From assembly GCA_027347125.1 (NCBI GenBank), contig DAIERC010000168.1, positions 1-8,205 of the forward strand: a DNA stretch of 8,205 nt. Reading direction: 5' to 3'. A program made the translations under genes and the position numbers. Shown piece after piece: positions 1 to 5,692 of this stretch (positions within the stretch are counted from its first letter, which is position 1; each line of letters starts with the position of its first letter). The stretch is from Ignavibacteriales bacterium. Its GTDB lineage: Bacteria; Bacteroidota; Ignavibacteria; Ignavibacteriales; Ignavibacteriaceae. The notes under the pieces are model-generated. The model had not been told where the DNA came from. It saw only the letters and a program-made list of their open reading frames with translations, and did not search any database.

Positions 1-220
1 TAATAATAACAAAAATGTATATGCGTTTGCCCGGAAGCTTGGCAAACGATTTATTATTGTAATAATAAATAACAGCAACTTTAACAGAGAAATTAAATTA
101 AACTTAAATCGCGACGATCTTTTTTACGATGCGGTGAACAATTTATCGGTAAAATCAAATCGTAAAAAACTTTCGATTAATGTTAAAGCAAAATGGGGTA
201 GAATTTTTGTCAGACAATAA
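1..220 (+). CDS. C-terminal end of a probable GH13 alpha-amylase-family enzyme (5' truncated by window edge)
   Basis: The frame beginning at base 2 is open from the window edge to a TAA at 218-220 and gives 72 residues. It opens with NNNKNVYAFARKLGKRFIIV, followed by a stretch rich in Asn and in alternating hydrophobic residues, and ends in WGRIFVRQ. The pattern 'VYAFxR + short loop + beta strand + (I/L)N(N)S' is typical of the C-terminal beta-sandwich that closes GH13 glycoside hydrolases such as alpha-amylases, neopullulanases and cyclomaltodextrinases, where the strand pair starts just after the catalytic barrel. The barrel and catalytic residues lie outside the window, so substrate and reaction cannot be stated. 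The gene ends 4 bases before the stop of the convergent cyclodeaminase gene, and no terminator hairpin fits between them. The family call is moderately sure; the exact enzyme is unknown. Confidence 0.6.
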   Translation, partial: NNNKNVYAFARKLGKRFIIVIINNSNFNREIKLNLNRDDLFYDAVNNLSVKSNRKKLSINVKAKWGRIFVRQ

Positions 221-224
221 TTTT

Positions 225-857
225 TTAAGAAGCTTTCATCTTATTTATTGTCGATACAATTAAGTTGTCGCATTCCCTTTTTACCTCGCTATAAGTAATC
301 TCCGATCTTTTTAAAAATTCTTCCGCGGTTACTCTGTTTAATAAACCGGAGCAATTTATTACGACGTTTAAAAAAGCTCCCTGTGCCGCGGTAGAAATTA
401 AAGATAAAGCAACACCGGCATCGGATATTGAATTTTGATTTCCTTTTTCGGCAACGGAAGCTAAATAAGGAAGTATCTGTTTGCATTTTGCGATTACTTC
501 GGCGGGAACAATGGCCGCGTTTAATGTAGCATTATCAATTTCATTTCGCCTGGCATTTTTCTGCTCTTCGGTTTCTTTCGGAAGTTTGAAGGCTTCCATT
601 ACCTTATCAAAAGCTTCGTTATCCTTTTTTGCGAGAGATAAAAAATCATCCTGCAAATTTTTTAGAGCGCCTTGAATCGATTTCATTTCTTCCTCTACAT
701 CGGTATATTTCTTTTTGCCTATTGTAAGCGCACAAACCATACTGCCCAGAGAAGTTGCCAGAACCCCGCATAAAGCCGCAACGTTTCCGCCGCCGGGCGT
801 GGGTGAACTGGATGATAATTCTTCAATATAATTGCCAAGTGTTTTTGATAAGTCCAT
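225..857 (-). CDS. Cyclodeaminase/cyclohydrolase family protein (FTCD C-terminal domain type), probable formimidoyl-THF cyclodeaminase
   Basis: This 210-residue, cytosolic, mostly helical protein matches the stand-alone form of the FTCD C-terminal domain (also called FchA-type). Visible family marks are PTPGGGNVAAL at residues 19-29, the following helix with SMVCALTIGKKKY (39-51), DNEAFDKVMEAFKLPK (79-94) and GNQNSISDAGVA (139-150). Family members convert 5-formimino-THF to 5,10-methenyl-THF plus ammonia, or act as methenyl-THF cyclohydrolase. The first role is favoured here because the formimidoyltransferase gene lies immediately upstream, 40 bases away on the same strand, so the two are probably co-transcribed. 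An AAAGG Shine-Dalgarno (bases 864-868 on the minus strand), 6 bases before the ATG, supports this start. Length is normal for the family. A pure cyclohydrolase role in one-carbon metabolism cannot be excluded from sequence alone. Confidence 0.9.
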   Translation of the reverse strand: MDLSKTLGNYIEELSSSSPTPGGGNVAALCGVLATSLGSMVCALTIGKKKYTDVEEEMKSIQGALKNLQDDFLSLAKKDNEAFDKVMEAFKLPKETEEQKNARRNEIDNATLNAAIVPAEVIAKCKQILPYLASVAEKGNQNSISDAGVALSLISTAAQGAFLNVVINCSGLLNRVTAEEFLKRSEITYSEVKRECDNLIVSTINKMKAS

Positions 858-897
858 ATTTAACCTTTGATTGTTGGTTAATTATACTAATGATTTT

Positions 898-1914
898 TTA
901 AATCATGTAATCGATAACCTTTTCATTTTTGTGAAAAGGATTCAATTCACTTAAACCTAATTTTTCTATTGCTATGTCAACTAAAGATTTCTCGTCATGA
1001 TACCTATCTTCTGAATAATACTTACCTGCCATTAACAGGGCCTCAAGCGGGACAAGGCCTACTATCTCACTGCCTTGAACCTGAATTCCAAGTTTTTCCG
1101 CTTCCTTTTTTACTTCCTCATACGCAACATGAACCGGTGTAACATTGTAATTTGTTAGGTTCATTGATACTTGTGTAATTCTGTATTTCTCCAGCGAAAC
1201 GCCCATGCCTTTTACAAATTTTAACCTGCCCGGCTCGCGAACAGTTTGTCCGTCAATCTTTACAGTTTTTCCCGAAGGATCTCTCTTAACCCGGCCGGAT
1301 TCCCTTAATATTTCACTTATCTCCTTAGAGTAGAAAGTATCTTCCGATTTTAGATTTACGTTATAAGCTACTAAAAAAAATCTGGCGCCTGCTACAATTG
1401 CACCCAGCTTGGAATTAAAAACGGCCGGTCCGTAATCAGGCAGCCATTCCGGATTTTTTAATTTTTCCTCGAGGCCTTCGTATTCACCTTTGCGTATATC
1501 GGATAAATTTTTCCTTTCGTACCTTCTCGCGGCGTTTTCATAAAGATATACCGGAACGTTTAATTCTCTTGAAATTCTCGAAGCATATTCTTCCGAAATT
1601 TTAACACATTCTTCCATTGATGCATTCTTCACAGGTACAAAAGGTACAACATCAATAGCGCCTATTCTGGGGTGTTCTCCTTTATGTTTTGCCATGTCTA
1701 TTTTATCAGCCGCACATCTGCTGATAGCAAGCGCTCCTTCCAAAATGGAATTTTCATCACCAGCAAGAGTTACCACAACCCGGTTATAATCGGAGTCGGG
1801 CTCTAAACTTAAAAGTTTACATCCGTTAACACTTTTTATAGACTCTTTCATTTTTGTGAAAGTCTCTTCGTTTCTTCCTTCGCTGAAGTTTGGAACGCAT
1901 TCTATTATTTTCAT
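898..1914 (-). CDS. ftcD: Glutamate formimidoyltransferase
   Basis: This cytosolic, folate-dependent transferase of 338 residues moves the formimino group of N-formimino-L-glutamate (a product of histidine breakdown) onto tetrahydrofolate, giving 5-formimino-THF and glutamate. The N-terminus MKIIECVPNFSEGRN is the family signature. The motif KHKGEHPRIGAIDVVPFVP (residues 76-94) contains His81, which corresponds to the catalytic His82 of the porcine FTCD transferase domain. The N-terminal subdomain spans about 1-178 and the C-terminal one about 179-325, starting near GARFFLVAYNVNL. The tail NPFHKNEKVIDYMI resembles the segment that joins the transferase to the cyclodeaminase in fused enzymes, yet here a stop follows and the second half is a separate gene 40 bases downstream. 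An AGGA Shine-Dalgarno at bases 1921-1924, 6 bases before the ATG, supports the start. No hut genes are in view. Confidence 0.95.
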   Translation of the reverse strand: MKIIECVPNFSEGRNEETFTKMKESIKSVNGCKLLSLEPDSDYNRVVVTLAGDENSILEGALAISRCAADKIDMAKHKGEHPRIGAIDVVPFVPVKNASMEECVKISEEYASRISRELNVPVYLYENAARRYERKNLSDIRKGEYEGLEEKLKNPEWLPDYGPAVFNSKLGAIVAGARFFLVAYNVNLKSEDTFYSKEISEILRESGRVKRDPSGKTVKIDGQTVREPGRLKFVKGMGVSLEKYRITQVSMNLTNYNVTPVHVAYEEVKKEAEKLGIQVQGSEIVGLVPLEALLMAGKYYSEDRYHDEKSLVDIAIEKLGLSELNPFHKNEKVIDYMI

Positions 1915-1980
1915 AGCGGATCCTGATATTTTGAATAACTATTTTAGAACCGGGATTAGTTTAAGACTTAAAATAAAAAA

Positions 1981-1986
1981 ATTATA
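1981..1986 (-). promoter_or_regulatory. Possible -10 element upstream of ftcD
   Basis: On the minus strand these bases read TATAAT, 66 bases before the ftcD start codon, inside a 154-base AT-rich gap between the NRDE gene and ftcD. No convincing -35 hexamer lies 16-18 bases further upstream, and in such AT-rich DNA a TATAAT can occur by chance, so this is only a candidate. The rest of the gap (1915-2069) shows no gene, and no hairpin with a T-tract that would terminate the NRDE transcript. Confidence 0.25.
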
Positions 1987-2069
1987 TAAAAGATATTAAG
2001 TTTAAAATATAATAAATCAAGAAAAATTTTTACTCCCTGTATTCCTTTCAAAACTTACCAAGCAGAACA

Positions 2070-2840
2070 TCAAAATTGCTTAACACCAAAATTATAAGAT
2101 GAAGAAGTCCATCTTTTAGTTGACGGCTCTAAAGATCTTTCATAAAAATTTACTTCGTCATTTTTGTCCCAAAAAATAACCGAGGACGATCTCGTTCCGT
2201 AAAACGGCGTTTCTACAAAAACCGGTGAAACGGCGCGCTCTATTTCCGGCGGCAGGCCGGTGTTGGGCAGTGATCCGTCGGATGGAATTGATCTGTCGGT
2301 TAATATTTCAAATAGCTCGTCTTCATTAATATCTTTATTATTTAAAACCATTTGAAAAGAAGTTTTGCTTTTTTCCACTTTTGGCCAGGGAGTGTCTAAA
2401 AGGTGATTGCTTAACCCGTAAATTCCGGGAGTAAGCTCAATAATTTTTAATGCGTGATTCGAGAAATAAAAAAGTTTTTCTTTATCTCCGAAAATTAAAT
2501 TGTACCCGTTATACATTTTCGCTGTTTCCAGCAACATATTTGCGTACAACTTAGGGCTTATATTATTTTCCAGAAAAGATAAAGTTAGATTACCTCTGCT
2601 TGGCGCGTTTTCTTTGTTCGTAGATAAATCCCTATAATTTGTAATTGCAGCAAATCTTCCCTGCTTAGTAATACCCAGCCATGTGCCTCCGGCCAGCAAA
2701 TCTTTTCCCGCAAGAATCTCGGGCTTATCATCCCAGAATTTTGCCGGCTCGGCGGGACGGTTATAAAATTCATCGCGGTTGGCCGCAACAATCATTTTAT
2801 ATTTAGGATGAAATTTATACGAGATAACAAGTAAGCACAT
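2070..2840 (-). CDS. NRDE family protein (TANGO2 homologue)
   Basis: This 256-residue protein belongs to the NRDE/TANGO2 family. The naming motif is seen as AANRDEFYNRPA (residues 19-30), followed by GGTWLGI (51-57), TNYRD (67-71), GYNLIFG (112-118), LSNHLLDTPWPKV (143-155) and, near the end, YGTRSSSVIF (214-223). The protein starts Met-Cys, as is typical for the family; Cys2 would become the N-terminal residue after Met removal and has been proposed as an Ntn-hydrolase-type nucleophile. The biochemical role is not settled; eukaryotic TANGO2 has been linked to Golgi organisation and to haem and lipid handling. There is no signal peptide, so it is probably cytosolic. The start is supported by AAGG at 2847-2850, 6 bases upstream. 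It begins only 15 bases after the yjjX stop, so the two form an operon and may share a metabolite-maintenance role. Confidence 0.9.
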   Translation of the reverse strand: MCLLVISYKFHPKYKMIVAANRDEFYNRPAEPAKFWDDKPEILAGKDLLAGGTWLGITKQGRFAAITNYRDLSTNKENAPSRGNLTLSFLENNISPKLYANMLLETAKMYNGYNLIFGDKEKLFYFSNHALKIIELTPGIYGLSNHLLDTPWPKVEKSKTSFQMVLNNKDINEDELFEILTDRSIPSDGSLPNTGLPPEIERAVSPVFVETPFYGTRSSSVIFWDKNDEVNFYERSLEPSTKRWTSSSYNFGVKQF

Positions 2841-2855
2841 ATTAAACCTTGTTGT

Positions 2856-3407
2856 TTATTCGATGCTGTGATTTGGAAAAAATAAACCTTGATGATTAAA
2901 CGGAACCAGCGCCGCAATTAAACCGTGCGTATAAAGTTCTTTGCGGTTCATTATGCCGTTGGTGAAATAACTTATTGCGCCTCCTTTTTGCTTTGTGTTA
3001 TCGTCGCTCATCAAATTATCTATTACGTCGCCTAGCTCTGTTCCGTTTAATAATTTATTTATTACGAAAGCAGGAAGTTCAAACAGAGGTGATGTTCCAA
3101 AACCAACCAGGTCATCTTTATTTATAATGCACATTAAACCAAGTGCAAACCACCGGTCGAATATTTTTGTTATGCCGCCTTCTATGCCTACAAAAAAATC
3201 GGCGGTTAAACTATTTTTTGAATTAATTTTTTGCAGTTCAACGGCTCTATTTTTTGCGCCTGCAAAAGTTTCATCATTAACCGGCTGATGCGGAACGCCC
3301 GAATCAACTTCATAGCCGATAACTTCTATTTCATCGAAATACTTATGGAACGCATCCCTTACCGCATCAATTTTAACTGGATTTTTTGATCCTACTAATA
3401 TTTTCAT
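2856..3407 (-). CDS. yjjX: Inosine/xanthosine triphosphatase (non-canonical purine NTP phosphatase), YjjX/DUF84 family
   Basis: This 183-residue cytosolic enzyme is of the YjjX family, which hydrolyses ITP and XTP to the diphosphates and so keeps deaminated purines out of nucleic acids. The family signature is complete: GSKNPVK near the N-terminus (residues 6-12), SGVPHQPVNDETFAGAKNRA (36-55), a central GIEGGI strand-turn (74-79) with the acidic Glu76, KGGAISYFTNG (141-151) and NRKELYTHGLIAALVPF (154-170). Length matches the usual 170-185 residues. It is the first gene of a two-gene unit with the NRDE/TANGO2 homologue 15 bases downstream. No Shine-Dalgarno is visible before the ATG, where the DNA is almost pure A/T. 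The start is chosen because the MKILVGSKNP opening matches the family start. Confidence 0.92.
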   Translation of the reverse strand: MKILVGSKNPVKIDAVRDAFHKYFDEIEVIGYEVDSGVPHQPVNDETFAGAKNRAVELQKINSKNSLTADFFVGIEGGITKIFDRWFALGLMCIINKDDLVGFGTSPLFELPAFVINKLLNGTELGDVIDNLMSDDNTKQKGGAISYFTNGIMNRKELYTHGLIAALVPFNHQGLFFPNHSIE

Positions 3408-3446
3408 TAATAAAAAATCACTAATATTTAATTTAAAATTATCGCT

Positions 3447-3474
3447 AATTTATTGCTTTAACTGATTCATTCAA
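3447..3474 (-). promoter_or_regulatory. Candidate sigma70-type promoter for the yjjX-NRDE unit
   Basis: On the minus strand TTGAAT (3469-3474) is followed after 16 bases by TAAATT (3447-3452), which lies 39 bases before the yjjX ATG. Spacing and distance are right for a housekeeping promoter, but both hexamers deviate from consensus and the DNA is AT-rich. Confidence 0.3.
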
Positions 3475-3500
3475 AATTAAAAGATTTACATATCACCCAT

Positions 3501-3515
3501 TTATCACAGTGTTAA
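3501..3515. promoter_or_regulatory. Candidate operator: 15-base imperfect palindrome between divergent genes
   Basis: The bases TTATCACAGTGTTAA read as TTAnCACnGTGnTAA, a dyad with six of seven arm positions paired around a single central base. It lies 57 bases before the ATG of the small membrane protein and about 94 bases upstream of yjjX, in the only divergent intergenic region of the window. The element TATCAC also occurs at 3491-3496 and again at 3502-3507, 11 bases apart, about one helical turn. This suggests a transcription-factor site, but the family that would bind it is unknown. Confidence 0.35.
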
Positions 3516-3572
3516 TTGATTATTAAGTATATAAAAGTTAAGTTCACACGCAGTTTTTTTTATATCTGGGAA

Positions 3573-3893
3573 ATGATGAAACTCTGGTTAATCGGAATGA
3601 CGGTTCTTTTGTTCAATGTCCCGTTCGGATATTGGAGAGCAAATGTTAAAAAATTTTCGTTGCAATGGATTTTGTCTGTGCATGTTCCAGTTCCTTTTAT
3701 AATAGCTCTCAGGTTATTATCCGGTTTGGGTTTTGCTTTTATTACTTATCCGGTGCTTGTCGGTTCATTCTTTTTTGGACAGTTTAGCGGTAAGATAATT
3801 TCCTCGCACCTGAATAAAAAAGAATCCTTTAAAGTATCTTCATGTATGCCCTGCGATTTTTTCAAGCTGCTCGGTTCAAGTACCAAGGAGTAA
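3573..3893 (+). CDS. Small membrane protein of unknown function with C-terminal CxxC
   Basis: I do not recognise a named family. From the tandem ATG-ATG at 3573/3576 the product is about 105-106 residues. Counted from the second Met it has a hydrophobic segment at 2-19 (LWLIGMTVLLFNVPFGYW), a short basic loop (RANVKKFSLQ), and two further hydrophobic segments at about 31-51 and 52-71 containing Pro and Gly. A polar, Lys-rich tail holding SSCMPCDFF (88-96) follows. Three membrane segments are predicted, with the tail probably soluble. The CMPC motif could bind metal or be redox-active, but nothing else supports either. A TTG at 3516 in the same frame would add 19 basic residues; the ATG pair is preferred because the hydrophobic start follows directly and a weak GGGA lies at 3568-3571. 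The gene diverges from yjjX, separated by a candidate operator. Confidence 0.7.
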   Translation: MMKLWLIGMTVLLFNVPFGYWRANVKKFSLQWILSVHVPVPFIIALRLLSGLGFAFITYPVLVGSFFFGQFSGKIISSHLNKKESFKVSSCMPCDFFKLLGSSTKE

Positions 3894-3973
3894 AATCTTA
3901 AATAAAAAATGTTCGCAACGCCTGCCGATCTTAAAAAGAAAATATTTTTACGGTACTCTTCAAATAAGTTGCG

Positions 3974-4001
3974 TTGTTTGAATAATTTGATTATTTATAA
4001 T
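3974..4001 (+). promoter_or_regulatory. Candidate sigma70-type promoter for the zinc-ribbon gene
   Basis: TTGTTT (3974-3979) and a perfect TATAAT (3996-4001) are separated by 16 bases. They sit in the 215-base gap between the two small plus-strand genes and would give the zinc-ribbon gene a leader of about 100 bases. The gap otherwise holds only a 32-codon ATG frame without a ribosome site and two copies of AAAATATTTTTAC (3939-3951 and 4040-4052). Confidence 0.4.
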
Positions 4002-4108
4002 ACATAAATTTTGCTTGCTATTTAAAACTTCTAAGCCGAAAAATATTTTTACAACACTAGTAACTTTCTCCTTTTTTGTTGGTCTAAAAGGGCATAGAGA
4101 GGGAAGAG

Positions 4109-4336
4109 ATGAAGACTGAAATAGAGAGAGAAAAAATACACGCAGTTTGCCCGCATTGTTCAAAAAAACTGGATAATGCATGGGTATTCAGACTGGATTC
4201 GGTAATAGGAGTTCGTTATGTTTATTTTTGCGAGCAATGCCAGAAACGCATAGGCATTTTTCAACATAAAGTTGTAGAAATTCCTTCACCGGGCATTTCA
4301 TTTCAACAAAATAATATTAAGCCGCCGCTTTCTTAA
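4109..4336 (+). CDS. Small zinc-ribbon protein of unknown function
   Basis: This 75-residue soluble protein has two CxxC knuckles, CPHC (Cys14, Cys17) and CEQC (Cys41, Cys44), 23 residues apart, the layout of a single zinc ribbon that would bind one Zn(II). Between them lies a hydrophobic stretch (AWVFRLDSVIGVRYVYF) that probably forms the ribbon strands. The tail (about 52-75) is Pro- and Gln-rich and likely unstructured. I know no specific function; proteins of this shape are often nucleic-acid or protein adaptors. The start is well supported by a strong purine-rich Shine-Dalgarno (AGAGGGA, 4098-4104) 4 bases before the ATG, the best in the window. Its own promoter is proposed at 3974-4001. 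The gene is convergent with the metallophosphoesterase gene, the stops being 44 bases apart. Confidence 0.75.
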   Translation: MKTEIEREKIHAVCPHCSKKLDNAWVFRLDSVIGVRYVYFCEQCQKRIGIFQHKVVEIPSPGISFQQNNIKPPLS

Positions 4337-4409
4337 ATCTTAAAATCTCCGTTTTGGGTATGAAGTTAAATCCGCGCTATTTAATCGGTAAATTTTATTT
4401 TAAGATTTA
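4334..4409. repeat. 13-base perfect inverted repeat spanning two convergent gene ends
   Basis: TAAATCTTAAAAT (4334-4346, starting with the stop codon of the zinc-ribbon gene) is the exact reverse complement of ATTTTAAGATTTA (4397-4409, inside the last codons of the metallophosphoesterase gene), with 50 bases between the arms. It could fold in read-through transcripts of either strand, but the arms are very AT-rich and there is no T-tract, so it is not a standard terminator. Confidence 0.3.
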
Positions 4410-5526
4410 CAATTTCAGAGTTGCTTCCTATACGAACTCTTGGGCCCCACGTGCCTGCGCCGCATGAAACGTAATAGTGAGTGTTTTTCTTCTTTAAATA
4501 ACCCCAGCTTACCTCGTAAATCATTTTGGTAATTATGTTAGCGGGAAACATCTGTCCGTGATGCGTATGACCGGACAATTGAAGAGCAATATTGTTTTTT
4601 TCAGCTTCTTCAAGTCCGAAAGGAGTATGATCCATTAGAATAACCGGATAATTTTTATCGAGCGGTTTTACAATTTCTTCCAGGCTCTTTCTGTCTTTAC
4701 GGGTAAATTGTTTTTTGCTTCGGTCATCTCTAGCTGCTATGTAAAACGATTCATCAATAAATACGGCGCTGTCTCTAATTACTTTTAACCCGTGGTTTTC
4801 CATAAATGCCACCGCGCTGTCTATTCCGTTAATAAACTCATGGTTTCCGGTTGAGGCATATACACCGTGTTTTGATCTTATCTTTAATAAGGAATGGCCT
4901 ATGTTCCTTTCATTTAAAACATGAGCCGCATCGTCGAACAAATCACCAGGAATAAAAACGATATCAGGATTGAGCTCATTAATTTTTTTTACAATTGAAG
5001 ATAAAAAATATTCGTTATCCATCGGGGACAAATGAGTATCAGATAGCATAACCGCATTTAATTCCGTTAATCTTCCTTCGCCCTTGGGTATGTTAACGTA
5101 TAAATTTTTAATTTTAATATCGGTTGTGTTAAGGTAACCGATAAAGACCGTTATACTTACGATTAGAAGAACTACGATACCTAAGGTTTGTTTTGCAAAT
5201 TCGTAATTCTGTTTGATTATTTCAGGCATAAGGTGAAATTGATTTAATGCGTACCTTACCACGTCGATGACTACAATAGCCAGGAAGAAATAGATCATAA
5301 AGGCAAACCAGAACGAACCTATCCAAAGCATAATATCGTACAACACCGGTGCAAGCGTTTTTACCAGCACCTTTGCCAGTATGTATGAGGTAAAGAAAAT
5401 TAAAAAGAAAAAGGTATAAATAAATCGTAAATGAGGAAAACCTTCCAGTGCCTGCCAGCCTCTGATAAAAATATAATAATTAATTGCCGTGTAAAGGGAA
5501 AAGAAAATTGTGAAGAATAAAGACAT
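4381..5526 (-). CDS. Membrane-anchored metallophosphoesterase (calcineurin-like, YkuE/YaeI type)
   Basis: The protein has 381 residues. The first part holds four predicted membrane segments at about 3-21, 34-56, 66-90 and 115-132. A binuclear-metal phosphoesterase domain (about 155-381) follows, with the full motif set in order: SDTHLS (Asp163, His165), PGDLFDD (Asp195), TGNHEF (Asn228, His229), MDHTP (His300) and SGHTHHGQMFP (His320, His322). The last motif and the TM-plus-phosphatase layout match the YkuE/YaeI branch, some of whose members act on lipid-linked substrates such as UDP-diacylglucosamine; the substrate here is not known. The side of the membrane cannot be fixed from the sequence. 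All metal ligands are present, so it is probably active. No Shine-Dalgarno precedes the ATG. It follows carB on the same strand but is separated by a strong terminator, so it is probably a single-gene unit. Confidence 0.9.
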   Translation of the reverse strand: MSLFFTIFFSLYTAINYYIFIRGWQALEGFPHLRFIYTFFFLIFFTSYILAKVLVKTLAPVLYDIMLWIGSFWFAFMIYFFLAIVVIDVVRYALNQFHLMPEIIKQNYEFAKQTLGIVVLLIVSITVFIGYLNTTDIKIKNLYVNIPKGEGRLTELNAVMLSDTHLSPMDNEYFLSSIVKKINELNPDIVFIPGDLFDDAAHVLNERNIGHSLLKIRSKHGVYASTGNHEFINGIDSAVAFMENHGLKVIRDSAVFIDESFYIAARDDRSKKQFTRKDRKSLEEIVKPLDKNYPVILMDHTPFGLEEAEKNNIALQLSGHTHHGQMFPANIITKMIYEVSWGYLKKKNTHYYVSCGAGTWGPRVRIGSNSEIVNLKIKFTD

Positions 5527-5562
5527 AATTACGTTTGATTTATTGGCGAATATGTGATACTA

Positions 5563-5579
5563 AATTTTCGAAAATTATA
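5563..5579 (-). promoter_or_regulatory. Candidate -10 element overlapped by a 14-base perfect palindrome, upstream of the metallophosphoesterase gene
   Basis: On the minus strand TATAAT (5574-5579) lies 47 bases before the ATG. The palindrome AATTTTCGAAAATT (5563-5576) overlaps its downstream edge and would cover the region just ahead of a transcription start, where repressors often bind. A TTGTTC lies 19 bases upstream of the -10, longer than the ideal spacing, so the promoter is uncertain. The palindrome itself is exact. Confidence 0.35.
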
Positions 5580-5626
5580 AAAAGGAAACATAAAAATAGA
5601 ACAAAAGCAGGTTAAACTACAATGAC

Positions 5627-5667
5627 AAAAAGAAAAAATAAAAAACCCGGCGTAAAAACCGGGTTTT
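5627..5667 (-). terminator. Rho-independent terminator of carB
   Basis: Read on the minus strand, AAAACCCGG (from 5667 to 5659 outward) pairs with CCGGGTTTT (5650 to 5642) in a 9-pair stem with five G-C pairs and an 8-base loop. A T-rich tract follows immediately (5641 down to 5627, thirteen T in fifteen bases). It begins 25 bases after the carB stop codon and has the polarity expected for carB. The other strand lacks a comparable T-tract. Confidence 0.9.
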
Positions 5668-5692
5668 CATAATGAAAAGAGATTAAGCCTTC

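Noticed and set aside
2018..2035. AT palindrome AAAAATTTTT downstream of the NRDE gene as a terminator
   Set aside because: The stem would contain no G-C pairs and no loop, so it cannot act as a Rho-independent terminator.
3516..3572. TTG-initiated N-terminal extension of the small membrane protein
   Set aside because: It would add 19 residues before the hydrophobic start, with no ribosome site ahead of the TTG, and it would overlap the probable promoter region. The ATG pair at 3573/3576 fits better.
3909..4007. 32-codon ATG frame in the gap between the two small plus-strand genes
   Set aside because: It has no ribosome-binding site, its Lys/Asn/Leu composition is what AT-rich noncoding DNA gives, and its end overlaps the proposed promoter of the next gene.
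3939..4052. Direct repeat AAAATATTTTTAC, two copies 101 bases apart
   Set aside because: The 13 bases are nearly all A/T in an AT-rich gap, so chance is the simplest explanation.
3960..4181. Minus-strand frame antisense to the start of the zinc-ribbon gene
   Set aside because: Its residues show no family features, it overlaps the promoter and start of a better-supported gene, and no ribosome site is seen.
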